Shown piece after piece: positions 27,147-36,898 of a DNA stretch of 64,000 nt. Location of the stretch: contig JAHDEC010000001.1 of NCBI GenBank assembly GCA_020629035.1, positions 186,001 to 250,000 of the forward strand. The letters run 5' to 3'. Every line of letters starts with the position of its first letter. The first letter of the stretch is position 1. The notes beneath the pieces were generated by a model. The model saw only the letters and a program-made list of their open reading frames with translations, ran no database searches and had not been told where the DNA came from. Both the position numbers and the translations under genes were made by a program. The DNA comes from Saprospiraceae bacterium. GTDB lineage: Bacteria > Bacteroidota > Bacteroidia > Chitinophagales > Saprospiraceae.

Positions 27147-27713
27147 TTACATAAATCCTTCTAATCCCATTAGCTTAGCCATAAGTAGAATCACCATGGG
27201 AATGGCGTTATTGTAGGCATGAACTAGGATACTTCCACCGACATTGGACTTAAGCCTTATAAAGCCTAAATACAAACCTAAAATAAATTGCGGCAAGACA
27301 AGTATGGGGAGATAGAGCCACATGGTGCCTTCTAATTCGAAATTAAAGATATGCAAAGAAGCAAAGAGAAAAGTCAATGTATAGAAAACGAAACCCGTGT
27401 ATTTTTTTGCGAATCCCATCGGAAATCTAAAAACCAGTTCTTCCAGAATGGGAGCAATAAAAACTGCTAATATATAGACCAAGATAAATGATTTGTCATT
27501 TAATAAACCTTCCATAGCATGTGGTATTTCGTCTATGGGCACCAACACCTGCATACATGTCATGGCTAATATTTCAATCATAAAAATAACCACAAAACCA
27601 CCCAATACTCGGAGCATAAAGGGTGTGTTCAAGGTCTCTTTTTGATCGAATAAGCTCGGTTTTTTTAAGAACTGGACAAACTCTTGGAGGATATGGACAT
27701 TATTATTAGTCAT
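27147..27713 (-). CDS. CPBP-family intramembrane metalloprotease
   Basis: 188 residues from the ATG at 27713; a TTG two codons earlier is also in frame. About five or six transmembrane helices. It carries the CPBP/Rce1 (PF02517) motifs in order: EELVFRFPMG (Glu-Glu-x3-Arg) near 90, FASLHIFNF near 121 and SILVHAYNNAIP near 165, supplying the Glu and His residues that ligate zinc. Family members cleave prenylated or other membrane substrates or protect against self-made peptides; the substrate here is unknown. Divergent from pcrA with a 62-bp spacer. Confidence 0.87.
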   Translation of the reverse strand: MTNNNVHILQEFVQFLKKPSLFDQKETLNTPFMLRVLGGFVVIFMIEILAMTCMQVLVPIDEIPHAMEGLLNDKSFILVYILAVFIAPILEELVFRFPMGFAKKYTGFVFYTLTFLFASLHIFNFELEGTMWLYLPILVLPQFILGLYLGFIRLKSNVGGSILVHAYNNAIPMVILLMAKLMGLEGFM

Positions 27714-27740
27714 ATACAATAATAAGATATATCAATAAAT

Positions 27741-27748
27741 TATATTTG
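27741..27748 (+). promoter_or_regulatory. -7 promoter box for pcrA
   Basis: TATATTTG, an exact TAnnTTTG match, 27 nt before the pcrA ATG. No convincing TTTG element is found 17-23 nt upstream. Confidence 0.4.
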
Positions 27749-27775
27749 TTTTTCCTCCTAAAAGAAATTTAAGTT

Positions 27776-30040
27776 ATGCAAGAAGTTGGATTTAGTTATT
27801 TATCAGAATTGAATGAAAAACAGCGCCAAGCAGTTGAACACATTCATGGTCCCGTAATGGTTATTGCAGGTCCTGGTTCTGGTAAAACTAGAGTACTAAC
27901 TTATCGGATAGCACACCTTATAAATAGTGGGATTGCGCCTTGGAATATCCTAACCTTAACCTTTACTAATAAAGCTGCTCGTGAAATGAAAGAGCGTATA
28001 GAAAAGGTAGTGGGCCAGCGAGCAAATAGGATGTGGGCAGGTACCTTTCACTCTATATTTGCCAGAATTCTACGAGTAGAAGCTCATCTAATCGGTTATC
28101 CTAACGATTTTACCATTTACGATACGGATGATAGTAAAAGCTTAATTAGAGAAATTACCAAGACCTTGGGACTCGACCCAAAAGTCTATAATAATGGGGC
28201 GGTCAGATCTAGGATTTCTGGAGCAAAGTCCAACTTAATTACACCTAAGCTTTATGCCGAAAACGATGATTTGATGAGTCTTGATCGTATGAATCGTCGA
28301 CCGATGACTTACAAAATTTATGAAAAGTATGCGGCAAGATGCAAGCGTGCAGGAGCCATGGATTTTGATGATCTTTTACTACAAATGTTCAGACTCTTAT
28401 ATGAGAATCCGAATGATGTACGTACTAAATACCAAATGCAGTTTCAATATTTATTAGTAGATGAGTTCCAGGATACAAACTTCCTTCAATTCGAAATATT
28501 AAAACTACTCACCGAGTACGAAGGAAGCCAACAAAATATTTGTATCGTTGGGGATGATGCCCAAAGTATCTACTCGTTTCGAGGAGCAACTATAGAAAAC
28601 ATTCTACAATTTGAAAACAGCTATATGAATGTAGCTACCTACAAATTGGAACAAAATTATCGGTCTACACAATCTATTGTCGAAGCCGCTAACAGCCTCA
28701 TAAAGTTTAATAAAAACCAAATTCAGAAAAAGATCTGGACGGATCGACTGGATGGCGATAAGATTAAACTAATCAAAGTAATGACAGATAGTGAAGAGGG
28801 TAGAAGAGTGGCTGATGGCATCCTTGAACAAAAAAACAGATATCATTTAGCTAATAAAGAAATTGCCATTCTGTACAGAACAAATGGTCAATCAAGAATT
28901 TTTGAAGAGTGGTTAAGAAAATACAACATTGCCTATAGAATTTATGGAGGAACTTCCTTTTATCAACGTAAAGAGGTGAAGGATTGTATTGCCTATATGC
29001 GACTGACCATTAACCCCAAAGATGATGAGGCCTTAAAAAGAGTAATAAATTATCCCCGTCGCGGCATTGGAAAAACAACCATCGAGCAACTTATCCAAAT
29101 CGCAGATGATAATAATGTAAGCATTTGGGATTGCTTAACCACCATCCAATTTAATGGACGAGCAAAGCAAAAACTTGGAAAATTTGTGCAACTAATCCAA
29201 GCAATGCAGCAACATGCTCAAGCCGAAAATGCCTACAAGGCAGCTTTGTTTATCGTTAGACAATCCGGAATTATAGACTTACTAAAGGCAGATAATTCCA
29301 TCGAAGGGAAAGGACGTGTAGAGAATGTCACTTCATTATTAGATGGTATACAAGAGTTTGTAGAAGATGATGAAATTGTAGCAGACGAAGCGATCCCCGT
29401 CGACAAGTCCATGGCTAGTTTTTTACAAACCATTTCCTTGATGACCGATCAAGATGAGAACAAAGACAATATCGATACCGTAACCATGATGTCTGTGCAT
29501 GCTGCTAAAGGTTTGGAGTACAAATCAGTGTTTGTGGTGGGTTTAGAAGAGAATTTATTTCCTTCTTTCATGGCACTTTCTTCGCCCGACCAGATCGATG
29601 AAGAACGTCGTTTGTTTTATGTTGCCATAACGCGTGCTGAACAATATTTAACGCTGAGCTACGCTAATTCGAGATACCAATATGGCAATATGCGCTTTAA
29701 TGATCCATCGAGATTTTTGGAAGAATTACCAGAGTCGTCAATGGATAATACAGTACTAAAAAAATCGCCAAGTGCAGGCTTTGGTGAACCTAAAATTATA
29801 GGAAACTTTGCGCGCAAACCAGCCAAGGCACCAGTTTTACAGATTGATCCTTCGACCTTTGTTGCAACAGCAATGAATAAGATTAAAGAAGGAGATAATG
29901 TACTGCACTTAAAATTCGGAAAAGGAGAAGTACTAAGCATTGATGAGCGATTTGTAGCTTCGATTCGATTCGAGCAGTTAAATGCAAATGCCGAAAAGAG
30001 GATTATGTTACAGTATGCAAAGCTACAGGTGCTAGACTAA
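27776..30040 (+). CDS. pcrA: UvrD/PcrA-type ATP-dependent DNA helicase
   Basis: 754 residues, normal length. SF1A helicase motifs: Q-motif ELNEKQRQAVEH (11-22), Walker A AGPGSGKT (31-38), Walker B region LLVDEFQDTN, motif III GDDAQSIYSFRGA, motif IV YKLEQNYRS, motif V VHAAKGLEYKSVFVVG and motif VI FYVAITRAE. The C-terminal tail holds the small KFGKGEVLSID tudor-like fold that contacts RNA polymerase in PcrA/UvrD. It is a 3'-5' helicase in nucleotide excision and mismatch repair, replication restart and transcription-coupled repair. Single gene with its own -7 box. Confidence 0.93.
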   Translation: MQEVGFSYLSELNEKQRQAVEHIHGPVMVIAGPGSGKTRVLTYRIAHLINSGIAPWNILTLTFTNKAAREMKERIEKVVGQRANRMWAGTFHSIFARILRVEAHLIGYPNDFTIYDTDDSKSLIREITKTLGLDPKVYNNGAVRSRISGAKSNLITPKLYAENDDLMSLDRMNRRPMTYKIYEKYAARCKRAGAMDFDDLLLQMFRLLYENPNDVRTKYQMQFQYLLVDEFQDTNFLQFEILKLLTEYEGSQQNICIVGDDAQSIYSFRGATIENILQFENSYMNVATYKLEQNYRSTQSIVEAANSLIKFNKNQIQKKIWTDRLDGDKIKLIKVMTDSEEGRRVADGILEQKNRYHLANKEIAILYRTNGQSRIFEEWLRKYNIAYRIYGGTSFYQRKEVKDCIAYMRLTINPKDDEALKRVINYPRRGIGKTTIEQLIQIADDNNVSIWDCLTTIQFNGRAKQKLGKFVQLIQAMQQHAQAENAYKAALFIVRQSGIIDLLKADNSIEGKGRVENVTSLLDGIQEFVEDDEIVADEAIPVDKSMASFLQTISLMTDQDENKDNIDTVTMMSVHAAKGLEYKSVFVVGLEENLFPSFMALSSPDQIDEERRLFYVAITRAEQYLTLSYANSRYQYGNMRFNDPSRFLEELPESSMDNTVLKKSPSAGFGEPKIIGNFARKPAKAPVLQIDPSTFVATAMNKIKEGDNVLHLKFGKGEVLSIDERFVASIRFEQLNANAEKRIMLQYAKLQVLD

Positions 30041-30110
30041 TAATTTTGTGGGCTTAGGATAGAATATATTTTTTGGTTTAGTGTTATTTAATCAAGCACT
30101 ACTGCACGAT

Positions 30111-30929
30111 ATGAAGTTTTATCCCACTTTCAAAAGTCTCTTATTAACAAGGCTAGCGATTTTATGTCTTATGTTAAGCCAAACATTAGAGGCACAAGAA
30201 TCCACTGTCGAGGCTGAAGAATCTACTCTCAAGACCGAAGAATCAACTAACTATTTCGGTTTATCATTTAGCATTGGGAAGAATGCACCTGCCTTTTCAG
30301 ATGATGAAAACTTAGACGAATTCCTAATTGGCACATGGGGCAATCAAATGGGGTTTTCTATGAATTATCTGTGGCATAAGTCAAGATTTATCTATGATGT
30401 ATCATTAGGGTTTGAAGCATTCAGTAATGGATTAAATCTTCCTAATTTGGATTATGAATTTAATTACCCTGAAGAACTGGCAAATTCTAAAGCCTACACT
30501 AGACGTCAAGGTCTTTCAGTTCAACTATTTAGATTAGAAACTACTGCTTACAAAACTGTTTTCAAATCCCCAAACCAAAATGCGAGAGTATTGGTTGGTT
30601 TAGGTTTCGGAATGGCGTTAGATCCTTCATTTGTTAAGCTTGTTTTTTCTTTTAGTGATTATGATGATCCTTCAGCCTTTCCGAAAGAATATTTCGGTTA
30701 TGCAACTACTCCCAGAAACAACAAACTAAACCCAACTTTTTCTTTAAAAACCAAAGCGATTTTATTTGAGACAAAAAAAATGGCTTTATCGCTTCAATTG
30801 GCTTATGACATAGGTCCATTTTTAAATTATCCATTTAATTATAGCATTTATTCAAAGGACGGTAGAAAATCTGGAGAATTTTATCAGAAATTTAATCGCT
30901 TTGCTCTAAGTGTTGGATTTCACTTCTAA
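30111..30929 (+). CDS. Putative outer-membrane beta-barrel protein
   Basis: 272 residues from the ATG at 30111; a GTG 10 codons upstream is in frame but would bury the signal. Signal peptide ends near TLEAQ. A short degenerate repeat of ESTVEAE / ESTLKTE follows the cleavage site. The rest is a run of amphipathic beta strands with aromatic ends (YFGLSFSIGKNAPAF, FIYDVSLGFEAFSN) closing in FNRFALSVGFHF with a terminal Phe, typical of outer-membrane barrels. Family not recognised. It follows pcrA by 70 bp. Confidence 0.65.
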   Translation: MKFYPTFKSLLLTRLAILCLMLSQTLEAQESTVEAEESTLKTEESTNYFGLSFSIGKNAPAFSDDENLDEFLIGTWGNQMGFSMNYLWHKSRFIYDVSLGFEAFSNGLNLPNLDYEFNYPEELANSKAYTRRQGLSVQLFRLETTAYKTVFKSPNQNARVLVGLGFGMALDPSFVKLVFSFSDYDDPSAFPKEYFGYATTPRNNKLNPTFSLKTKAILFETKKMALSLQLAYDIGPFLNYPFNYSIYSKDGRKSGEFYQKFNRFALSVGFHF

Positions 30930-30974
30930 GCATTTCAGGCCTCTGATTGTTCTTTTTACATTGACTGATTTTTA

Positions 30975-31472
30975 CTACTTTTTCTTCACGATCAAAGCAC
31001 TAACTAGGGCTACTATTATACCTGTTGGCATCACTTCCATATAGGATACAAAGATTGCAAACAATGGATTTTTATACATTTCCTTGAAATTTGTCATTTG
31101 AGCAGTGGTAGCCTCAACTTTATCGACTGGGCTATTTTTTATCATACATTCTGAAAGAACATCAAGAAAATCGGGTGCAAATAAGTAGTAATACGATAAG
31201 CCTAAAACAACATAAACAGTTGATGCGAGAAAACAGATTAAAGCTCCAACTTTAAATGCTCGAAGAAAACTAATCTTGCCATTTAGCTGATTATTTCTAA
31301 AATGCCTAACTCCAAAATAAATTAAAGAAAAGATAATTATTTGAGTTGCATATCCGAGTACATTATTAGGTTTGTAATTAGCATTGGAGTACATCAGGTT
31401 CATGTGGATAATCGCATTGGTAGACAAGATTAAACCTATAACCAAACTAAAAACAAAGAAGATTTTTTTCAT
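30975..31472 (-). CDS. DUF4199 membrane protein
   Basis: 165 residues with four transmembrane helices: 5-22, about 40-55, about 78-98 and 140-160. The acidic/polar loop between helices 3 and 4 and the GKISFLRAFKVGALICF segment fit DUF4199, a membrane family restricted largely to Bacteroidota. Function unknown. It has an exact -7 box 27 nt upstream (31499-31506). Confidence 0.8.
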   Translation of the reverse strand: MKKIFFVFSLVIGLILSTNAIIHMNLMYSNANYKPNNVLGYATQIIIFSLIYFGVRHFRNNQLNGKISFLRAFKVGALICFLASTVYVVLGLSYYYLFAPDFLDVLSECMIKNSPVDKVEATTAQMTNFKEMYKNPLFAIFVSYMEVMPTGIIVALVSALIVKKK

Positions 31473-31498
31473 AGTTTCCTACATTTAAAGAATTGCTG

Positions 31499-31506
31499 CA
31501 AAACTA
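31499..31506 (-). promoter_or_regulatory. -7 promoter box for the DUF4199 gene
   Basis: TAGTTTTG on the minus strand, an exact TAnnTTTG match, 27 nt before the start codon. The -33 element is weak. Confidence 0.35.
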
Positions 31507-31532
31507 CAATATTGACCTATTATTTTTTCGGT

Positions 31533-32075
31533 TTACTCAGAGCTAGCTGATATGCCGTAATTTAATTGTACCACGCCTGTATCAAAAGCTTTAGTATTCT
31601 TCAGACTTAACATGGTGTCCTTTTCTAAAATTGCCACTAAATCAATACCATCTTTTAAAATAATAGGCATGATAAAAAGCTGGATTTCGTCGATTAGCTG
31701 ATGCTCAAGCATAAAAGCAATAGTTTTACCACCACCAATTAGCCAAATATCTTTACCATCTGCTTGTTTTAATTCAGTGATAAAAGCGGCATGATCTTTT
31801 TCTACGAAGTGAGCATCTTTGTGCGGTGTTCGACTTGATTGAGAAGTGAGAACAAAATTCTTTTTTCCCTGGTAAGGAAATGGAATGTCCCAATCTATTA
31901 CTTGCTTAAAGGAATGATATCCTTGGATGGTTGTGTCGACACTTGCATACATATTTGCAAAGCCATAATCTAATTTCTCAGGATTAGGCATAGCTTCTAA
32001 CCAATCTACACTGCCGTTTTTTCGTGCTATTTTCCCATTTACACTGGTAGCTATATAAAGGATTATTTTTCTCAT
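31533..32075 (-). CDS. Dihydrofolate-reductase-like (RibD C-terminal) protein
   Basis: 180 residues, cytosolic. The RibD_C/DHFR-like fold is shown by KIILYIATSVNGKIARKNGS at the start, the nucleotide-binding WLIGGGKTIAFMLEHQLIDE near 120 and LFIMPIILKDGI near 142. These stand-alone members (YwjB/YyaP type) bind NADPH, but their reaction is unproven. The gene follows a small lipoprotein gene by 8 bp, so they may be co-transcribed. Confidence 0.88.
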   Translation of the reverse strand: MRKIILYIATSVNGKIARKNGSVDWLEAMPNPEKLDYGFANMYASVDTTIQGYHSFKQVIDWDIPFPYQGKKNFVLTSQSSRTPHKDAHFVEKDHAAFITELKQADGKDIWLIGGGKTIAFMLEHQLIDEIQLFIMPIILKDGIDLVAILEKDTMLSLKNTKAFDTGVVQLNYGISASSE

Positions 32076-32083
32076 AGTTTGGG

Positions 32084-32623
32084 CTATTTCAGTTTTTCGA
32101 ATAATTTAAAATCATTGGAAAAGTTGTATTTCCAATGCCCTTCTTCTTTTAAAAATGACTCATTTGTGCGTTCGATCGATGTTTCTTTTGAGCGACTTGT
32201 GCCTATTGCGGTGTTACCTTGGACTTTTAAGTCAATAAGCTTTAGTGTTGATAGTACTTTATTGACCTGTTTGTTTATGGGCATAATATTCATAAACTTG
32301 ACGAAAAAGGTATCTACAGGCATTGCGGCAATTTCCTCTTCAGTCATCATAAGCAAACCGCGTTTAATGAGTTCCTGTCGACCGTAACTCAATGTTTTAA
32401 ATTTTTTGGATTCAACAAATGAATTGGTTATGTCCATTTTTAATCCTCTGTAGTACTGAATGGTATTGTAATCGATAACTTCCAGCATACGATGCCAATC
32501 ACGATCAATCTTACATTGTAAAGCAATATCGAAGGTTCTATAAATTTCTTTTTCACTTTCGGATTGGCAAGATACCATCAAACCGATCAAAAGTAGCATT
32601 GCTTTTAACTTAGGAATATTCAT
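32084..32623 (-). CDS. Unrecognised lipoprotein
   Basis: 179 residues with a lipoprotein signal (LMVSC lipobox, Cys19). The mature part is mostly alpha-helical with mixed charge (YRTFDIALQCKIDRDWHRML; ELIKRGLLMMTEEEIAAM) and ends in beta strands (WKYNFSNDFKLFEKLK), which recalls NTF2-like or DUF4878-type lipoproteins without clear motifs. It lies between glpD and the DHFR-like gene on the same strand, 28 bp after glpD's upstream neighbour position and 8 bp before the reductase. Confidence 0.6.
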   Translation of the reverse strand: MNIPKLKAMLLLIGLMVSCQSESEKEIYRTFDIALQCKIDRDWHRMLEVIDYNTIQYYRGLKMDITNSFVESKKFKTLSYGRQELIKRGLLMMTEEEIAAMPVDTFFVKFMNIMPINKQVNKVLSTLKLIDLKVQGNTAIGTSRSKETSIERTNESFLKEEGHWKYNFSNDFKLFEKLK

Positions 32624-32651
32624 GATTTTTTTGAGCTTATCCAGTAGGAAG

Positions 32652-34310
32652 TTAAGGATTAATTTTTGTGAATTTTAAACCTTCCTCTAGCAGTGACAAA
32701 CAGTGATTAGTTTGTTCTTCTTTAATAGCCGGAGTCCATTGGTAATAATCAGCGAAAAGATCAAGAATGAAGGCCAGGTGTTTTTGCATAAAGAATATAT
32801 CAAAATAGAGTCGACTAGATCTTCGTATAAAATAATCCTCTGGGAAAAGCACCATCTCATGGGCAAAGCAGTGCATTAATTCTGCTTCTATAATGTTATG
32901 TATGCTGTCTTGATGCGATTTTTGTAGGCTTGATTCGATAATGTCTTTGGCGGTTGCACCATAGGTATCACACAGGTGTAAAATGGTTTTTTCACTAATA
33001 ACAGTAAGTGCATACTTTTCTAACATACTTTTTTTAAACCTAAGAAATGAGGCATAATTTTTAAATGGATTTTTATGCAACCTATGCTTTCTAGATTTGC
33101 CTCTGGCCTGACTTAGTTTGGGGTGTTTTTTCTGAACTGTTTTGATTACTCTACGGGCCATTTTACGGTAACCTGTAAGTTTCCCTCCGGCAATGGAAAT
33201 TAGACCAGTTGGTGATTCGAAAATTTCGTCTTTTCTTGATAATTCGGATGGTCCCTTACCTTTTTCGTGAATCAGTGGACGGAGTCCTGCCCAGTGCGAA
33301 ATAATATCTTGGATTTTCAATGTCGGTATATCAAACATGTGATTACAAGCATTAATTAGGTAACTAGCATCTTCAATATTACAACTTACCTGATCTTTAT
33401 CCGCTTTATAATTTGTATCCGTAGTTCCAATGTAGCTTACCTCTCCTCGAGGAATGGCAAAAATCATTCGCCCCTTAAAGTCATCAAAGTAGATCGCAGA
33501 AGATATAGGTAGTTTTGCCTTAGGTAGCACAATGTGGACTCCCTTAGTGAGGTGCAGGGATTTATTATTTAAAGAGTCATCAAGCCTTCTGATATCATCC
33601 ACCCAGGGTCCAGTGGCAGATACCACTTGTTGTGTTTTTACAGTTTGATTTCTATCAAGGATTTTATCATAGATATTTACGCCTACTATTTTACGATCTA
33701 CATATTCGAAGGATTCGAATTGAGCATAATTTAATGCAGATGCTCCGAGAGCTACAGCTGATTTAATGATTTCAATCGTCAAGCGTGCGTCATCGGTTCG
33801 ATATTCGGAATATTGAATGGATGATTGCACCATTTGTGGCTTGAGTAATGGTTCCTCCCGCAGTGTTCGTTGTTTATTAAAATTACGTTTTCTGTCTTTC
33901 TTTAAAACTTTGGCAAGCCGATCATATAGACCTATGGCAAGGGTGGCAGACCAGAAATTGAATTCACCATCTTTGCTAATCGGTAAGAGCATTTTTTCGG
34001 GATGAATTAAATGAGGAATGTTTCGATGAGTAATAGCACGTTCCAGCCCCGTTTCTTTTACTAATCCAAACTCCAATTGCTTTAAATATCGAAGGCCACC
34101 ATGGATGAGTTTAGTCGACTTGCTGCTAGTTCCTGAGGCAAAGTCACTCTTTTCGATAAGCAGTGTTTTAATGCCTCTTAGGCTAGCATCTAATGCAATT
34201 CCGGCACCGGTTATGCCACCACCAATGACGATTAACTCTGGTGGCTTGGTGGACCAGTTCTGGTAGTCTTTTAATCGTTGCTCTTTTATGTCCTTATATT
34301 CTTGAGGCAT
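32652..34310 (-). CDS. glpD: Glycerol-3-phosphate dehydrogenase (FAD)
   Basis: 552 residues. FAD-binding GGGITGAGIALDASLRG near 29-45, then the DAO-type KSDFASGTSSKSTKLIHGGL near 54-73, an active-site region with RMIFAIPRGEVSYIGTTDTN and a C-terminal GlpD cap (PF16901-like). It oxidises sn-glycerol 3-phosphate to DHAP and feeds electrons to quinones as a peripheral membrane enzyme. No glpK or glpF is adjacent, so it likely serves lipid-derived or salvage G3P. Divergent from the nucleotidyltransferase gene. Confidence 0.93.
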   Translation of the reverse strand: MPQEYKDIKEQRLKDYQNWSTKPPELIVIGGGITGAGIALDASLRGIKTLLIEKSDFASGTSSKSTKLIHGGLRYLKQLEFGLVKETGLERAITHRNIPHLIHPEKMLLPISKDGEFNFWSATLAIGLYDRLAKVLKKDRKRNFNKQRTLREEPLLKPQMVQSSIQYSEYRTDDARLTIEIIKSAVALGASALNYAQFESFEYVDRKIVGVNIYDKILDRNQTVKTQQVVSATGPWVDDIRRLDDSLNNKSLHLTKGVHIVLPKAKLPISSAIYFDDFKGRMIFAIPRGEVSYIGTTDTNYKADKDQVSCNIEDASYLINACNHMFDIPTLKIQDIISHWAGLRPLIHEKGKGPSELSRKDEIFESPTGLISIAGGKLTGYRKMARRVIKTVQKKHPKLSQARGKSRKHRLHKNPFKNYASFLRFKKSMLEKYALTVISEKTILHLCDTYGATAKDIIESSLQKSHQDSIHNIIEAELMHCFAHEMVLFPEDYFIRRSSRLYFDIFFMQKHLAFILDLFADYYQWTPAIKEEQTNHCLSLLEEGLKFTKINP

Positions 34311-34385
34311 CTTAAGTATAAACGTATGTCTAACTAATTTTATGTATGTTCAGCTACAAATAGATTGAACTGTGTTTATAGTTTC

Positions 34386-34415
34386 TTGTAAAAGAACTTA
34401 TAATAATTAACTTTA
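34386..34415 (+). promoter_or_regulatory. Promoter for the nucleotidyltransferase/radical SAM pair
   Basis: TTG at 34386-34388, a 19-nt spacer and TAACTTTA at 34408-34415 (one mismatch to TAnnTTTG), about 34 nt before the ATG at 34449. Confidence 0.5.
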
Positions 34416-34448
34416 GCAATACAACTAAGATGCTCAATAAAAAGCTCG

Positions 34449-35363
34449 ATGCAGCTCAACTCGACTTCAAATAAAAAGATACTGCAATGTTTGCATTATT
34501 TTGGGATATTTAATCATCCTTTAACTTCACAAGAGATTGTAAGATATCTTTCTGTGCCAATGTCGAGAGAAGTACTAGAAGAGCATCTTTCCTCACTAGT
34601 CCATGAGCAGCAAATAGAGCAGCAAGGAGATTACTTTGGACTAGAACAAATAGCCAAACAAGTAAGAGATCGTAAAGCAAAAGAAGAGCTTGCCCAGAAT
34701 ATTAAAAGCATTGCTCAAAAGAATGCAAAAATCATTGCAAAACTGCCCTATAATTTGTGTGTATGCATTTCTGGTTCGCTTTCCAAAGGTGTGATGGATG
34801 AGGATGGGGACATTGATTATTTTATCATAGCAAAGCCTAATCGCATTTGGATCTCTAAATCCATCTTGAAATTATATAAGAAGATCTTCCTAAAAAATTC
34901 CAAAGATCACTTTTGTATTAATTACATAATTACGACAGACCAGCTAGAGATTAAGGAGAAAAACCTATTTACAGCGACTGAAATTGAGAGTATGCTATTG
35001 GTACATAATGAACATATCTATAAGGAATTCCTATTAAGCAACCAATGGTATAAAGCCTATTTTCCAAATTCAAATACAGAAGATTACAATGTTTGGAAAC
35101 TAGATGAAACACCAAAACCTTATGCTTGGGTCGGTATTTTTGAAAAATTGCTAAATAATCCCCTAGGAGATAAACTTGAAAGCTATCTTCAAGCATTAGC
35201 CAGCAAGCGTAATAAGAAAAAATACGCTGCTAAGTTGACAAAAGAAGAATATGATTTAATGTTTAGAAGCAACAAAAACGAGGCAAAGGTCCATCCACCG
35301 AATAGCCAAGGTAAAGTGCTAAAATTATATGAAGATAGATTAAAAACGATTCAGCAACATTGA
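34449..35363 (+). CDS. Nucleotidyltransferase with N-terminal winged helix
   Basis: 304 residues, cytosolic. Residues about 7-60 look like a winged helix (QCLHYFGIFNHPLTSQEIVR...SSLVHEQQIEQ). A pol-beta-type nucleotidyltransferase core follows: CISGSLSKGVMDEDGDIDYF near 108-127 has the GS...G and DxD metal-binding signature. The C-terminal about 130 residues are helical and unassigned. The nucleotide and acceptor are unknown. Its stop overlaps the start of a B12-binding radical SAM gene (TTGA), so they are translationally coupled, and the pair opens a glycan-like gene region. Confidence 0.78.
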   Translation: MQLNSTSNKKILQCLHYFGIFNHPLTSQEIVRYLSVPMSREVLEEHLSSLVHEQQIEQQGDYFGLEQIAKQVRDRKAKEELAQNIKSIAQKNAKIIAKLPYNLCVCISGSLSKGVMDEDGDIDYFIIAKPNRIWISKSILKLYKKIFLKNSKDHFCINYIITTDQLEIKEKNLFTATEIESMLLVHNEHIYKEFLLSNQWYKAYFPNSNTEDYNVWKLDETPKPYAWVGIFEKLLNNPLGDKLESYLQALASKRNKKKYAAKLTKEEYDLMFRSNKNEAKVHPPNSQGKVLKLYEDRLKTIQQH

Positions 35364-36823
35364 GCAAAAAATCATCCATATTTTTTACAAATAGCTATTT
35401 CTATCCGATGGATAGCAAACAGTGGAAAACTGCCCAGCCATATCCGCCATTAGGCACTTTGTGGGCAACTGCTTTTATGAGAGAGCATGGCTATGAAGTG
35501 AGTGTATATGATAATTGCTTAGCCGCAGACACAAGTGGTGTTTGCAACACTATGGATAAGACTAAACCGGGCTTTGTAGTTATTTATGATGATGGTTTTA
35601 ATTACCTGACTAAGATGTGTTTGACGGTCATGAGAGATGCTTGTTTTCAGATGATAAGTAAGGCTAAATCACTGGGAGCAACGGTCATCATAAGTAGTTC
35701 AGATTCCACGGATCATTATGGGGAGTACCTTACCAAGGGAGCAGATTATATATTGCTGGGAGAAGGCGAAGAAACTATTTTGGAGTTGGTCCAATGCCTA
35801 GAAAATGGTGAGTCCTGCAATGATCTTTTAGGTATTGCTTTAAAAGACGATTTGGGTTCCGTCAAATTAAATCCTAGACGACCAGTTATAAAAGATTTAG
35901 ATAGTATACCAATGCCAGCTTGGGATTTGATAGACATTGAACCTTATCGAAAGATCTGGCAAGATAATCATGGTTATTTTGCTTTAAACTTAGCTACAAC
36001 AAGAGGTTGTCCCTACAAATGTAACTGGTGTGCAAAGCCTATTTATGGTAACCGCTACAACTCGAGATCTCCCGAAAAAGTAATGGAAGAAATACAGTAT
36101 GTCCAATCATTATTTAAGGTTGATTATTTCTGGATGTGTGATGATATATTTGGATTGAAACCTAGATGGGTCCAGTCCTTTTTAGCAGAGAAAGAAAAGT
36201 TAGGTTTAAGCTTTAAGTACAAAATCCAGTCCCGTGCAGATCTTATGCTACAGGATGACAATTTAGATGCATTAGCAGATAGTGGAGCGGATATTATTTG
36301 GTTAGGGGCAGAGAGTGGCAGCCAAAAGATTTTAGACGCAATGGATAAGGGGACTAAGGTGGAGCAGATTTATGAAGCCACTCGACAACTTAAAAAGCGA
36401 GACGTAAAAGTTGCCTTCTTTTTGCAATTTGGCTATCTGGGAGAAACATTCGAAGATATCCAAAGCACTATGAAAATGGTCCTAGATTTAATGCCAGATG
36501 AAATAGGTATTTCTGTTTCTTATCCACTTCCCGGCACCAAGTTTTATGATAAAGTAAAACACGAATTAACAGAGAAAGCTAACTGGTCAGACTCTGATGA
36601 TTTAGACTTGATGTTTAGCAATACATACAAGCCTATATTTTATAAAACCTTGCATCGATATGTACATAGTCGGTACAACATTAGAAAAGGAACACTTGGC
36701 TTTAAGTCCTTATTAAAAGGCAAGTTTAATGGCTTTATTAGGAATACGGCAAAAATGATTTACCACTTTCCTTTAGCGATATATAGGTTCACCTTACTCA
36801 AAAGGTACTCATCTACGAAATAG
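35360..36823 (+). CDS. B12-binding-domain radical SAM enzyme (copy 1)
   Basis: 487 residues from a TTG that overlaps the previous stop. N-terminal cobalamin-binding-like domain (PYPPLGTLWATAFMREHGYE near 29-48; ILLGEGEETILELV near 134). Radical SAM core with Cys217, Cys221 and Cys224 in TTRGCPYKCNWCAK binding 4Fe-4S, then WLGAESGSQKILDAMDKGTK. A helical tail follows, with a YMYHFP-like basic end. This is the class B (cobalamin-dependent) radical SAM type used for methylation or ring contraction. It is paralogous to the enzyme at 43708-45090. The substrate is probably a glycan or lipid precursor, by context only. Confidence 0.88.
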   Translation: MSKKSSIFFTNSYFYPMDSKQWKTAQPYPPLGTLWATAFMREHGYEVSVYDNCLAADTSGVCNTMDKTKPGFVVIYDDGFNYLTKMCLTVMRDACFQMISKAKSLGATVIISSSDSTDHYGEYLTKGADYILLGEGEETILELVQCLENGESCNDLLGIALKDDLGSVKLNPRRPVIKDLDSIPMPAWDLIDIEPYRKIWQDNHGYFALNLATTRGCPYKCNWCAKPIYGNRYNSRSPEKVMEEIQYVQSLFKVDYFWMCDDIFGLKPRWVQSFLAEKEKLGLSFKYKIQSRADLMLQDDNLDALADSGADIIWLGAESGSQKILDAMDKGTKVEQIYEATRQLKKRDVKVAFFLQFGYLGETFEDIQSTMKMVLDLMPDEIGISVSYPLPGTKFYDKVKHELTEKANWSDSDDLDLMFSNTYKPIFYKTLHRYVHSRYNIRKGTLGFKSLLKGKFNGFIRNTAKMIYHFPLAIYRFTLLKRYSSTK

Positions 36824-36898
36824 GAAAAAGCAAACATATTTTTTAGTCAAGTCAATTAATCTTATTTTGGGGTAACGAATTGATCAATTTTATCACTT

